A stretch of DNA of 64,000 nucleotides from Candidatus Eisenbergiella merdavium (GCA_019119595.1 DWWS01000049.1:29649-93648), one strand, 5' to 3'. Counted from the first letter of the stretch, positions 37,025 to 45,802 are shown. A program made the numbers and translations. Notes: generated by a model not told the origin, from the sequence alone.

Positions 37025-39073
37025 ATGAAATATTCATTAAATGATTACCTTCCATATATAAAAGATCGCCATACGAGACTGGTAATTTATCCAAATAAAG
37101 AGCTTGCAGCAAAAGTGGTGGCGGAATATAAGCATCAGGGAATTAAAGTGATTCCGGTATATCAAGTGCTTCGTAATACCTCTCCTGTTATACCCTCTCC
37201 GGATTCTGTAATGACTGCGATGATTGAGTATGCCACAAACTCTCCGGAGGCAATGCTTTTTGTAGGAATTGATGCATATTTGGCATTGATACGAACTTCT
37301 GATAAACGCGATTTTTTTAGTGGCATTCGTATGCTGCTGGATAGGCAGCGATTGAACGCACATTTTTTAGTCAGCAGCAGATCTATGGAAGGCATTAAAT
37401 TCGATAACCCCAAATACGAGGACGCGATATTCCTGGTCCGCTTTGCAGGCCAGGAACAATATGAAAATTTGGAAATTCAGCTTGTGCCTTCCAAATGGTT
37501 GAAGAAAAAAGATTCAGCGAAAATTCTTGTTGACGCTCTGTGCAAAATGGGAAATTATATTCCGGAGGGTTTGTACCGATTCACAATGCAGGAAATAGAT
37601 CTGCCATCCGGAAGCTATGGCAATGTAACTGTTATAAAAGACGCCAACGCGGTCTTAAATTTGCTGTATGGCATAGAGGCAGACTTAACATCTGAGCAGG
37701 CGGATATGTTGCTGCAAATGTGCAACGAAACAGGTATTTCACCAACAGACACCCTCATCATGTATTTTGGCGGCGAGACATATCTGAACTGTGAAAAAGC
37801 GCCGGCAAATTTATTTGACCGAAGAGGCGATGCGTTATGGGATTTGTATATATGGCTGTTAAAATCAAGAATCAAGCAGAATACCTATTTATATCGGGTT
37901 CTTCAAAAGCCGGTAACGGCCAATAATTTTTTGCAGCAATATGTCGTAGATACCGCCAAAGCATCTTTAAGAGATGCCAACGCAAAAGCTTTGGCAGAAG
38001 AAAGAGCGACGGGCTTAATGAATATGACTGCATATGCATATGAAACTTTGATCGCAAAATTTGTTTCAGAAACAGAAGATGACGTCTATTCAATTTTATT
38101 TATGAATTGCGGAACAAGCATAGAACTTCAGGGATGCATCCGTCGGGCAGCTAAAATGGACTTGTCTGTCGGCCTCCCGGCTGAATTCGCAAAGAACGCT
38201 CCACTACTGGAATCCTATCTCTCTCCATATTTTGATTATGGAAATGAGCTGTTGACAAACTACTTTACAGAGTTACGAAGATTTCGAATAATGGATGATG
38301 TAGATGACACTTTTGTGCATAAAGCATATGTACTGAAGGTTCCCAGGGAAATCGAAAAAAGAGATACTGTCATTGCGCAATACAATGATGGTGAGACGGC
38401 GTTGCTTATCGTTGACGGAATGGGCGCAGAGTACTATCCTCTGCTCATAAATTTGGCAAAGCTGAACAATTTACAGGTTGAACAGAAACAGATTGTTTCT
38501 GTTAATCTCCCAACCTCAACCGCATTTAACAGAATCAGTTGGCCTAAAGACCGTATACTTCAAACGGTCAAACGGGTGGATAATATATTGCATGACGGCA
38601 GTTCAAAATACGAGAATTGCAGCTACGAAAAAAATTTGGCTGAAGTCCTTCGTCTTTTTCAAGGCGAGGTATTACCGCGTGTTATTGCCGGGCTGAATAT
38701 ATATAAACGTGTAATTGTGACGGCGGATCACGGTTCTTCACATCTTGCCGTCACGGCTTATAGAAAAAAGCTGACTAGTACGATTCCCTGGGAAAATCCA
38801 GATGATTGGAGATATACGGGAATCAGCGTCCCAAAAGAAACTTCCGATGAACTGGAAGAAGTTTACCATCCAGAAAGCCAAATGACCTATTATGTTGTAC
38901 GGGGATATAACCGTTTTCCTAAATCCGGCGGTAAACCTTACGGTCTTCATGGAGGTGCAACACTTGAAGAACGGTTGGTTCCGTTTATTGTTTTTTCAGA
39001 TATTAACGTGCAGGAACTTCCGGAGCCAAGTATGGAAGAATTTACTGAAAATGAAGCTTTTGACTTTCTTTAA
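37025..39073 (+). CDS. pglZ: PglZ, alkaline phosphatase-superfamily BREX protein
   Basis: Protein of 682 aa. The C-terminal half has the PglZ phosphatase-like metal sites: LLIVDGMGAEYYPLL (about residues 460-474), VTADHGSSH (about 564-572) and YGLHGGATLEER (about 638-649). PglZ is the defining component of all BREX types. The N-terminal half is a divergent helical region. It is preceded by GGAG and separated by 40 nt from brxC and 17 nt from the brxL remnant, so the island reads as one operon. Confidence 0.92.
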   Translation: MKYSLNDYLPYIKDRHTRLVIYPNKELAAKVVAEYKHQGIKVIPVYQVLRNTSPVIPSPDSVMTAMIEYATNSPEAMLFVGIDAYLALIRTSDKRDFFSGIRMLLDRQRLNAHFLVSSRSMEGIKFDNPKYEDAIFLVRFAGQEQYENLEIQLVPSKWLKKKDSAKILVDALCKMGNYIPEGLYRFTMQEIDLPSGSYGNVTVIKDANAVLNLLYGIEADLTSEQADMLLQMCNETGISPTDTLIMYFGGETYLNCEKAPANLFDRRGDALWDLYIWLLKSRIKQNTYLYRVLQKPVTANNFLQQYVVDTAKASLRDANAKALAEERATGLMNMTAYAYETLIAKFVSETEDDVYSILFMNCGTSIELQGCIRRAAKMDLSVGLPAEFAKNAPLLESYLSPYFDYGNELLTNYFTELRRFRIMDDVDDTFVHKAYVLKVPREIEKRDTVIAQYNDGETALLIVDGMGAEYYPLLINLAKLNNLQVEQKQIVSVNLPTSTAFNRISWPKDRILQTVKRVDNILHDGSSKYENCSYEKNLAEVLRLFQGEVLPRVIAGLNIYKRVIVTADHGSSHLAVTAYRKKLTSTIPWENPDDWRYTGISVPKETSDELEEVYHPESQMTYYVVRGYNRFPKSGGKPYGLHGGATLEERLVPFIVFSDINVQELPEPSMEEFTENEAFDFL

Positions 39074-39090
39074 TTAGCAGGGAGGACGTA

Positions 39091-39768
39091 ATGTACGATA
39101 TTGAAAAGCTGCGACGAAGTTTTCCTCAGACTTCTATTTACAAAGATAAGTCCATTAATTCAATATTCAAAGCTGCAAAAATAGAATCTTTTTTAAGGGA
39201 CTGGATCATACGTAAAAAAGCAGGACCGGATGGAAGGATTACCGATACAGACGAGCTGGGCGAATATATTAAAAGAACGATCCCCCGCCAGGAGGAACGC
39301 AGCAAGCTGGAGGATGCCGCCAGAACAGACGGAGAAACAAGGCCGTTTTTGGCTAAAGTGAATATATCATTTAATTCCAATGCTAATTATTATTGTTTTG
39401 AGCTTCCGGATTTAGGATTCAACTACAATAATACAATTATTGAAGATTATGTCTGGAACAGAATAAAAAACGATCTGCTCAAAGAATCAGGGGGATGGGG
39501 ACTTGTTAAGCTAGGTTATATGCCGCCTGAAGAAAATAAGAAAAATGGCAAGTTTACTCTCCTGGATTTCAAAAATTTCTGTCCCTATATTGTAAATTTG
39601 GATACGTATCGAAAATCCAGAGAAAATTATGATGATCCCGAAGAATGGATGGATGTTTTGCTGGGAGCTATTGACTATTGTTCAGATGGCTTCAAAAAAC
39701 CTGGAATGCTGAATTCAGATGCTAATTTCATAATTGTTTATACCTATCCGAAAAGCCTTGATTTATAA
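39091..39768 (+). pseudogene. brxL: BrxL N-terminal fragment, truncated by the adjacent mobile element
   Basis: A 225-codon frame with a perfect GGGAGG site. Residues 1 to about 205 match the N-terminal domain of BrxL, including the late motif EEWMDVLLGAIDY. In intact BrxL (about 650-700 aa) this is followed within ~40 residues by the AAA+ Walker A (GPRGTGKS-like) and a Lon-like protease domain. Here the sequence diverges after about SDGFK and stops at 39768, 16 nt from the end of the integrase gene of an ICE. The rest of brxL is expected beyond the other end of the element, outside this window. Without the AAA+ core this fragment should not work as BrxL. Confidence 0.82.
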
Positions 39769-39784
39769 GGCTTTTCGCCTTTCC
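39705..39784. other. Probable chromosome/ICE junction (attachment site region)
   Basis: BrxL similarity ends near 39705-39715 and the integrase gene ends at 39785, so the crossover lies between. An imperfect hairpin (AAAAGCC...GGCTTTT, 39750-39773) is here. I cannot fix the exact crossover base from one side. Confidence 0.55.
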
Positions 39785-41005
39785 TTAAATTTCTTGTACG
39801 CCCTTTTTACGCCCTTTTTTTGAAATTGGCGGCGTAGCCTGTTGAAATTGGCGTATGGCGTTTACCAGTGATTCGTCCGTAACATGAACATATCTGTCCA
39901 TTGTTGTTTTAATGCTTGCGTGTCCTAAAAGCTGTTGCAGCACTTTAGGCTGTACGCCGCGCTCAATGGCGCGTGTGGCATAAGTATGTCGCAAGGCGTG
40001 CATACAAAAGCGTTTAATACCTGCTTCATCACACAATTTGTATAAGTGTGTGTCATAGGAACTGTTTTTTGCGGGTTCTCCTGTTCTCCAGTTGACAAAA
40101 ACCAAATCTCGCATAACAAGGCATTTATTTTCGCCTGTCCTGCTGTCGATATACTCTAAAACCTGTGACAATGTTTCAGACTGTTTTCGTTGGTCTTTTT
40201 CATCATAGCAGCTTTTGAGAATGGAATATGCCTTATCTGTGAGAGGAATGGTACGATAACTTTTTTGCGTCTTAGGTGGTCCCGCACGCCAATATCCCTG
40301 GCTGTGTCGATACTCTAAACTTTTGTTTACTGTCAATGTCCGCTTTTTCCAATCAATAGCGTCCCAAGTCAGACCAATCAATTCAGCCGTTCTCAATCCT
40401 GTTTCCAGTAACAAGGCGTATTGCCTGTAATTATGAGAGCGTTCCGCTGCTTCCAAGAACTTCTCCTGTTCCTCAACGGTTAAGTATTTAATATCATCTA
40501 CCGCACGAACGGGTTTTGTGTAGCGGACACCATTCATCGGGTGCTTTGCGATAATATCATTCATAACTGCTGATTTCAGCATGGTTCCCATTGTGATATA
40601 AGCCTGTCGAATGGTCGAGCCTGCATAGGTAGTTTCCATTCGGTTCAGAACAGCTTTACAGTGCATGGGCTTTACATCAGCTATGCACATGGCTCCAATT
40701 ACGGGTTGGATATTCCATTTGTAACGCTCTTTATAATTTCTTATGGTATTCGGAGCAAGGTCACAAACGATATTTTCAATCCAGTAAGTAAACCACTTGT
40801 CTACCGTCATATCGGGAGAAGTGACGATAAGGTTATGCCGTTCCTCATATCTTGCGTCAGCAAGCCAGTTTTTCGCTTCCGGCAATGTTTCAAAATACTT
40901 CTCTTTGCGTTTGCCGTCTTTTGCGTAGTATCTTGCGGAGAATAAACCGTCCTTTCTTTGGTAAATGCCTTTGCCGCACTCTTTACCTTTTAGATTTTTT
41001 CCCAT
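39785..41005 (-). CDS. int: Tyrosine integrase (Tn916/Tn1549 type)
   Basis: Site-specific recombinase of 406 aa. It has an N-terminal arm-binding domain, a SAM-like core-binding domain (about residues 70-155) and a catalytic domain. Catalytic residues are visible: Arg in ETGLRTAEL (about residue 205), MHALRHTYATRA (His-x-x-Arg), LGHASIKTT (His) and the nucleophile Tyr in MDRYVHV. The C-terminal codons run into tandem ACGCCCTTTTT repeats at the element end. It would catalyse integration and, with Xis, excision from brxL. Confidence 0.95.
   Translation of the reverse strand: MGKNLKGKECGKGIYQRKDGLFSARYYAKDGKRKEKYFETLPEAKNWLADARYEERHNLIVTSPDMTVDKWFTYWIENIVCDLAPNTIRNYKERYKWNIQPVIGAMCIADVKPMHCKAVLNRMETTYAGSTIRQAYITMGTMLKSAVMNDIIAKHPMNGVRYTKPVRAVDDIKYLTVEEQEKFLEAAERSHNYRQYALLLETGLRTAELIGLTWDAIDWKKRTLTVNKSLEYRHSQGYWRAGPPKTQKSYRTIPLTDKAYSILKSCYDEKDQRKQSETLSQVLEYIDSRTGENKCLVMRDLVFVNWRTGEPAKNSSYDTHLYKLCDEAGIKRFCMHALRHTYATRAIERGVQPKVLQQLLGHASIKTTMDRYVHVTDESLVNAIRQFQQATPPISKKGRKKGVQEI
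39798..39819. repeat. Tandem 11-nt repeats at the element end
   Basis: ACGCCCTTTTT occurs twice back to back (39798-39808 and 39809-39819), inside the last codons of int and about 30-100 nt from the predicted crossover. Terminal repeats of this kind are arm-type integrase binding sites in Tn916-like elements; that role here is inference. Confidence 0.5.
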
Positions 41006-41112
41006 ATATCGGACTCCTTTCGTATCTCAAAAGAGAGTCCAATGCAAGCATATATTATAGCATAAAGACTCTGTTTTTTCAATCTCAATAACAAGAATTG
41101 TCGATTAGATAT

Positions 41113-41373
41113 TCATATTGTCAGCTCACGCCGGATATATTCTTCAAATTCACGACGTTTGACTAATTTTCTTGTCCCCACATATAGTACAAATGGACAA
41201 TTAGGTTGCTTTAGCATGGTGTCAATCTTGTTAATTCCAATATTGCTATATTCGGCAGCTTCTTTTATGGTCAATGTCAGTTTAAGATGTATCGGTACTC
41301 TTTGTTCGCTGCCAGTTGTAACTGCTCCTTTAGTGCCTATCGCACAAGGGGCGTTCATTTTTTCTTCATTCAT
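41113..41373 (-). CDS. xis: Excisionase (Tn916 Xis-like)
   Basis: Protein of 86 aa starting MNEEKMNAPC, with GAAAGGGG upstream; a longer reading would include the ribosome site. It has the winged-helix pattern of Tn916 Xis: LTIKEAAEYSNIGINKIDTML, then FVLYVGTRKLVKRREFEEYI. It directs the integrase towards excision. The gene lies 107 nt upstream of int on the same strand. Confidence 0.9.
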   Translation of the reverse strand: MNEEKMNAPCAIGTKGAVTTGSEQRVPIHLKLTLTIKEAAEYSNIGINKIDTMLKQPNCPFVLYVGTRKLVKRREFEEYIRRELTI

Positions 41374-41804
41374 AAGAACATTTCCCCTTTCAATGGTTGA
41401 AACAATTAAAAACATCAGTAAAGGGGCTTTAATCAGACGATCGATTCGCTTCTCAACCTCACGGGAATTGCACCCCTGCGCGGTTCTCGCGCAGCCCTAC
41501 CCATTGCCTGCGACGCTTTGAACGCTCGGACTATGGCGATAAGGGAGTATCATTATGTATTTTGCGCTTCGTCGCCGACAGGCTGCTATGCCTGTTTTCC
41601 GGCGTCGGTGTTGGTCGCTCGGTTATCCCGGGCGGGAAAGTCCCGCCGGGATAACGTCATGGCGCACCCGCCGCATGGCTCGGCACAAAAGGAACGTATC
41701 TGATTTGCCCTATGCTGCGCCGCCGTTATCTTGCGTCGCTTTCTTTGTCAAGGTACAAAAGACAGGAATACGCAAAGCGGAAAGGGGTGGAACACTTCGC
41801 GTTT
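41374..41804. other. Non-coding stretch between xis and the Orf8-like gene
   Basis: About 430 bases. It holds a near-perfect inverted repeat (listed separately). Open frames on the + strand here have no ribosome site and no protein-like character. Promoters for xis-int are expected here on the minus strand. Confidence 0.4.
41623..41654. repeat. Long inverted repeat
   Basis: TTATCCCGGGCGGGA and TCCCGCCGGGATAA form a 14-bp stem with one bulged G and an AAG loop. It has no T-run. It may be a transcription or replication structure of the element. Confidence 0.6.
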
Positions 41805-42056
41805 TTACTTATCTGTCTTAAAGGATAGGACAGCCCGCATGAGCTTTGCTTGCAGCCGTTCCCGCAAGTCCTCGTCTACGCCGTAATAGGTATTGCCGCT
41901 TTCGTCGCGGATTTTCTTCATAGACAAATGGGCTATGTAGCTTTGGTAGTGCTGCATTACAATTTTCATGGCGTCGGGGTCGCCCTTTGTCGCGGCTAAA
42001 ATGACCGGGTAGGGTAACAAGCCGCGCTCATTTTCATTACAATTCGTTCCATTCAT
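41805..42056 (-). CDS. Orf8-like small helix-turn-helix protein
   Basis: Protein of 83 aa resembling the conjugative transposon-like HTH_16 proteins of Tn916/Tn1549 (LLPYPVILAATKGDPDAMKIVMQHYQSYI, near residue 12). This is a sigma-region-2-like fold. Its first codons overlap the end of the sigma-like gene by 20 nt, so the pair is translationally coupled and probably acts together in element regulation. Confidence 0.8.
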   Translation of the reverse strand: MNGTNCNENERGLLPYPVILAATKGDPDAMKIVMQHYQSYIAHLSMKKIRDESGNTYYGVDEDLRERLQAKLMRAVLSFKTDK

Positions 42057-42477
42057 CAGCGCGTTCCTCCAAATATCGTTTTAGCAGTTCAAAAGAGCTT
42101 GTCCGTCTATACTGTACTGTGCTGCGGGGGGCTTTCATAAGCTCCGCGATTTCAGTGTCGGTCATGCTGAAAAAGTAGTACAGTAAAACGGCTTGCCGCT
42201 TTTCTTCCGGCAGGGAGCGCATTGCTTCGGCAAGCAGCTTCGCCGTAATCTTCAAACCGCCTGCACAAAAAGCGTCCTCGTCCTCATTGACAAAATATCT
42301 GTCAACGGTATAAAGCTGCTTTTCCTCATGCGGGGCAAGGTCTGAAAAGTTGACTTCGTGCTTTTGCCGACTTCTGCTTTCCCGGCAGGCGTCAATCAGT
42401 TCGTTGCGTAGCGTGCGTTTGCAGTACGCATTAAACTCACATCTTGTCTGCCATTCCAACCGATTAGGGTAATCCAT
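42037..42477 (-). CDS. Sigma-70-like regulator (Tn916 Orf7-like)
   Basis: Protein of 146 aa with a sigma region 4 helix-turn-helix near the C-terminus (LPEEKRQAVLLYYFFSMTDTEIAELMKAPRSTV). In Tn916-type elements the Orf7-like sigma factor promotes transcription of xis-int and transfer genes. It lies just upstream of the Orf8-like partner. A GGGGGTGAG site precedes the ATG. Confidence 0.85.
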   Translation of the reverse strand: MDYPNRLEWQTRCEFNAYCKRTLRNELIDACRESRSRQKHEVNFSDLAPHEEKQLYTVDRYFVNEDEDAFCAGGLKITAKLLAEAMRSLPEEKRQAVLLYYFFSMTDTEIAELMKAPRSTVQYRRTSSFELLKRYLEERADEWNEL

Positions 42478-42584
42478 GTTCTCACCCCCTTTCGTCCCGG
42501 GGGCGGGTTATTTATCCCCTTTCGGCTGCCTTCCACGGACGCACCGCAGATTTGCCAAACGGAATAGAAAAGTTTTTCAAAAAA

Positions 42585-42632
42585 GTTTTGAAAAACACAA
42601 AATGCGCCCGTCCGCAAGACGCGGACGGGCGC
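42585..42632 (-). terminator. Hairpin terminator
   Basis: A perfect 12-bp GC stem (42604-42615 with 42621-42632) with a 5-nt loop. On the minus strand it is followed by ATTTTGTGTTTTT. It lies between the cargo module and the sigma-like gene. Confidence 0.7.
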
Positions 42633-42830
42633 AAAGGAAATGTATGCAGTATTTAGGTGATTTGACAGTTCATATTCGTAGCCGGAATACCCCGACGGCG
42701 GGTGATAGCTTTTTTTGACCGTAGATTATTCGGTGGGTTAGTGTAAATAAAAATGGACACGACGCTACCTCCATAGATACCGCCGTATCCTAAAAAAGGG
42801 CGACTTTAATACCCCCTCCGTAACTCAATT

Positions 42831-42878
42831 TTTCAAAAAAGGAAACGGCGGTCTTGTTTGTTATTTCAAAACCGCCGT
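42831..42878 (-). terminator. Terminator of the cargo module
   Basis: ACGGCGGT and ACCGCCGT (42845-42852, 42871-42878) pair, and a run of T follows on the minus strand. It lies 11 nt past the stop of the small cysteine-rich gene, closing the arsenic-type module. Confidence 0.7.
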
Positions 42879-42888
42879 ACTGCTGCCC

Positions 42889-43098
42889 TTAATGTTCGGC
42901 AGTTTCGCTTTCGTTTTCAAAACGCATTTTCAATTTTTGATAATAGTTCTTAACACTTTTATCACCGTCATTATCGAGAAACAGGCAATAAGGCAAGCTG
43001 TCTGTTTCTCTATGCTTAATCACGCAAGCACAACATCGCCCATTATTCGGGCAAGTTTTTTTAGGACAAGCGCACTCTTTTACATTCGGACAACTCAT
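42889..43098 (-). CDS. Small cysteine-rich protein (DUF6485-like)
   Basis: Protein of 69 aa with eight cysteines in the first 38 residues ([18 protein letters not shown], then CCAC and YC) and a charged helical tail. The pattern resembles DUF6485 proteins. It is the last gene of the cargo module and overlaps the ACR3 remnant by 4 nt. It could bind arsenite or another thiophilic metal (inference). Confidence 0.65.
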   Translation of the reverse strand: MSCPNVKECACPKKTCPNNGRCCACVIKHRETDSLPYCLFLDNDGDKSVKNYYQKLKMRFENESETAEH

Positions 43099-43389
43099 GC
43101 CGGGAACCTCCCCTTTGTTTTGTTTGCAATCCTTACAAGCAAGAGCATAACGGGTACTTCCGTTAATACTCCTACCGTTGTTGCAAGGGCGGCGGGCGAA
43201 GTCGTACCAAATAGCGCGATTGCAACCGCTACGGCTAACTCAAAGAAGTTTGACGCACCTATCATTCCTGCGGGAGCCGCGATTTTATAGGGTAGCTTTA
43301 AGACCCGGCAAGCGACATAGGCGATTGCAAAAATCAAGAAAGTTTAGATACTTTTGAAATACGTTTATTGCACTTTTCTCTTTGCTCAT
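43095..43389 (-). pseudogene. ACR3 arsenite permease, internal deletion
   Basis: From an ATG at 43389 with GGGGG upstream the frame begins MSKEKSAINVFQKYL, a typical ACR3 N-terminus. After about 17 codons it joins out of frame to the last ~75 residues of ACR3 ([33 protein letters not shown]). About 270 residues, covering most membrane helices and the essential cysteine, are missing. It cannot export arsenite. Confidence 0.82.
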
Positions 43390-43403
43390 GAGAGCCACCC
43401 CCT

Positions 43404-43778
43404 TTAGAACCCCAATTTGTGCAGCAGCTTTTCAACATCAGCAGCTTTAAGTACCTTACCCATTGCAACTACTTTTTCATTAACGACGAGGGCGGGCATA
43501 CTCATTGCACCGTACCCCACGACCTTTTGCAAATCAGTTATATACTCCACTTCTACATCAAGTCCCATGCTTTTAACCGCCGCCTTTGCCTGTTCGTATT
43601 GTTCATGGCAGGAAGCGCAACCCACGCCAAGAACTTTGACGCTCATTGCCCCATCCTCAATTTTTACCTTGTTTGCGTCCTCTTCTGTCGCTTCAAAAGT
43701 CGCACAATCACTTTGACAAGCGCAAGCGGGAATGTTTTTTTCTTCGTCTTTCTTCTTACCAAAACCAAATAATGCCAT
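43404..43778 (-). CDS. Thioredoxin-like small redox protein
   Basis: Protein of 124 aa starting MALFGFGKKK after GGAGG. The C-terminal ~80 residues are of the TM0996/MTH895 thioredoxin-like family with active site GCASCHE (about residues 53-59) and the cis-proline region MSMPALVV. The N-terminal part carries CACQSDC, a possible extra metal or thiol site. In ACR3-containing modules such proteins accompany the CcdA-like membrane protein. It appears intact. Confidence 0.8.
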   Translation of the reverse strand: MALFGFGKKKDEEKNIPACACQSDCATFEATEEDANKVKIEDGAMSVKVLGVGCASCHEQYEQAKAAVKSMGLDVEVEYITDLQKVVGYGAMSMPALVVNEKVVAMGKVLKAADVEKLLHKLGF

Positions 43779-43805
43779 TTTCTTTACCTCCAAATATTAT
43801 TTTTG

Positions 43806-44209
43806 TTAAAATGCAAGCCAAAACATATAAAATCCAATGAGTAAAATAGCCGTACCCATTATCACTTTTAAGACCGTCTCGGCTTTATTGTAGCGTGTGT
43901 TTCCGCTAATCCTTTGCACAAAGCCTACGGAAGTCCCCGCAACCATGACAAGCGCACTATGACCGATTGAGTATAGCAGCATAAGCAGAATACCCCATAG
44001 CAGATTTCCGTTTCCCGCAACAATGGCAAGTAGTGCAATTAAAACAGGAGTGGAACAGGGCGAGGAAAATATACCGCCTAATATTCCGGCGAGAAATGCG
44101 CCTACAAATCCCCTTTTTTTGCTTTTCGACAGTAGATTAGCCGACGGAATGAGGTTAAATACTCCCCACAAGTCAAAATGTCAATTACAGGATACCAATT
44201 CTTTGCCAT
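43806..44209 (-). pseudogene. Ferredoxin-like start fused out of frame to CcdA-like C-terminus
   Basis: An ATG at 44209 with GGGAGG upstream begins MAKNWYPVIDILTC, which resembles a small 4Fe-4S protein of arsenic/mercury modules. After about 14 codons the sequence jumps to another frame encoding the C-terminal ~120 residues of a CcdA/DsbD-type membrane protein (GGIFSSPCSTPVLIALLAI, with the membrane cysteine). The rest of the ferredoxin and the N-terminal half of CcdA are gone. The residual frame at 43806-44171 has no ribosome site of its own. Confidence 0.65.
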
Positions 44210-44224
44210 GTTCTTATACCTCCC

Positions 44225-45244
44225 TCACACAATTAGATATTGTATTGCATTAAAGAAATATCCCACAATGATAATGCCAACGGTACATATTGCAATGAAG
44301 ATACCGAGCAACTTCGGCTTAACTGCCTTTCGCAACATGATTACGGACGGGAGCGAAAGCGTGGTAACGCCCATCATAAAGGACAGGACAACGCCAAGCT
44401 GTGCGCCCTTTGCAAGTAGGGCTTCTGCAATCGGAATTGTGCCGAAAATATCCGCATACATGGGAACGCCCGCAATCGTCGCAAGGATTACGCCAAAGGG
44501 ATTACCCGTACCAAGCACTTTGACAATAAAATCTTCGGGTATCCAATCATGGATAAATGCACCGATACCTACGCCAATCAGTACATAGGGGGCAACCTTT
44601 TTTGCTGTTGCTAAAACCTGCTCCCATGCGTATTTGATACGGTCTTTGAAGTGTAGTTCTTCCTGCGGAACATCAAGGGTATTTGCATTGCGGATAAAAC
44701 CCTCAACGTAGTTTTCAAGATGTAATTTCTCAATCAACGTGCCGCCCACAACGGCAATCACTAATCCAAGCACTACATAAAGGACAGCGACTTTCCAACC
44801 GAAAATGCTCATAAGAAGCACAAGAGAGCCGAGGTCTACCATAGGGGAAGAAATCAGAAATGAGAACGTAACCCCAAGCGGCAATCCCGCGCTTGTAAAT
44901 CCGATAAATAGCGGAATGGAAGAACAGGAACAAAACGGCGTTACTGTTCCGAGCAGCGCGGCGATACAGTTTGCACCCACACCATGAAATCTACCAAGTA
45001 TCTTTTTTGTTCTTTCCGGCGGGAAGTAGCTTTGTATGTAGGATATAATCAAAATCAGCACGCCGAGCAGCACCATGATTTTGATTGTGTCGTAGATGAA
45101 AAACTGAACGCTGCCGCCGACTTTCCCGGCGGTATCTAATCCGCAAGCATTCAATAAATCACCTATCAAACGATTGAGCCAACTCATACCCAAAAGTTCG
45201 GTTTGGAAGAAATCCCAAATTGACTTTACAGTTTGCATAAACAT
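44225..45244 (-). CDS. ArsP/DUF318-type permease
   Basis: Membrane protein of 339 aa from MFMQTVKSIWDFF, with AAGGAGG just upstream. It has about eight hydrophobic segments. The family motif TPFCSCSSIPLFIGF (about residues 102-116), with two cysteines, and GVPMYADIFGTIPIAEAL in the second half mark the YraQ/ArsP group. ArsP exports trivalent organoarsenicals; other members are uncharacterised. It follows the ArsR gene and looks intact, unlike the other transporters of the module. Confidence 0.82.
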   Translation of the reverse strand: MFMQTVKSIWDFFQTELLGMSWLNRLIGDLLNACGLDTAGKVGGSVQFFIYDTIKIMVLLGVLILIISYIQSYFPPERTKKILGRFHGVGANCIAALLGTVTPFCSCSSIPLFIGFTSAGLPLGVTFSFLISSPMVDLGSLVLLMSIFGWKVAVLYVVLGLVIAVVGGTLIEKLHLENYVEGFIRNANTLDVPQEELHFKDRIKYAWEQVLATAKKVAPYVLIGVGIGAFIHDWIPEDFIVKVLGTGNPFGVILATIAGVPMYADIFGTIPIAEALLAKGAQLGVVLSFMMGVTTLSLPSVIMLRKAVKPKLLGIFIAICTVGIIIVGYFFNAIQYLIV

Positions 45245-45322
45245 AGACCTCCTTAAAATCGACACATTGCAATTTGTCGATATATTAGTTTTTGTATAAG
45301 CCGCTTGCTGCCTACAAGCGGC

Positions 45323-45634
45323 TTATTGTTTACAGGAACAATTATCCGAACAACCGGGAGAGAACTCCGTTATTTCGTCCAACAACTCTTTTGCTTTTTG
45401 TACTCCTTGCGGGTCAAAGGAATAATGCGTCCATTTGCCCTCTTTACGTCCCCGGACAATTCCTGCGTCGCAAAGTATTTTCATGTGATGTGATAGCGTC
45501 GGCTGCCCTATATGCAACTCGTCAAGCAATTCGCAAGCGCATTTTTCCCCGCCTTTGAGTAGCCCTAAAATCGTTAATCTATTCGCATCGCAAAAGGACT
45601 TGAAAATCCTTGCGCGTTTCTCATTCTCTGTCAA
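45323..45634 (-). CDS. arsR: ArsR family repressor
   Basis: Winged-helix metalloregulator of about 103 aa. The TTG codon at 45634 has AGGAGG 8 nt upstream and is preferred over the GTG at 45643 that lies inside the ribosome site. The metal site CACELLD is in the DNA-binding helix, followed by GQPTLSHHMKILCDAGIV. A cysteine-rich tail (CSDNCSCKQ) could complete a thiol site. It is divergent from the Xre-type gene and heads the module, so it should repress the permease genes until arsenite or a related metal binds. Confidence 0.9.
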   Translation of the reverse strand: MTENEKRARIFKSFCDANRLTILGLLKGGEKCACELLDELHIGQPTLSHHMKILCDAGIVRGRKEGKWTHYSFDPQGVQKAKELLDEITEFSPGCSDNCSCKQ

Positions 45635-45802
45635 GCAATTCACCTCCTTGCTCTTGTATTATACCCATCATATCGAAGTTTGTCAATGCGTTTTTGGAAA
45701 GTTTACAACCGCTTTTGTATAATCGGCATTATTTAAGCTAACACTATGAACTGTGTAGACATATTCAAAAAGAAAGAGGAACAGTAAAATGTAAGAGGGT
45801 GA

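Larger units (their letters stand above)
42478..42888. other. Non-coding stretch before the sigma-like gene
   Basis: About 410 bases without a gene. It contains two minus-strand terminators (listed separately) and presumably the promoter of the sigma-like gene on the minus strand. Confidence 0.45.

Noticed and set aside
39091..39768. The 225-codon frame as a complete small BREX protein
   Set aside because: The N-terminal match to BrxL stops abruptly at the ICE boundary and the last ~18 residues look random.
30439..39768. A Dnd/Ssp phosphorothioation island
   Set aside because: The DndC-like core is present, but DndB, DndD, DndE or Ssp partners are absent while PglZ, BrxC and BrxL are present, which fits BREX.
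41518..41821. Overlapping + strand frames of 61 and 88 codons between xis and the Orf8-like gene
   Set aside because: No ribosome sites and no resemblance to any protein; the region carries a long inverted repeat.
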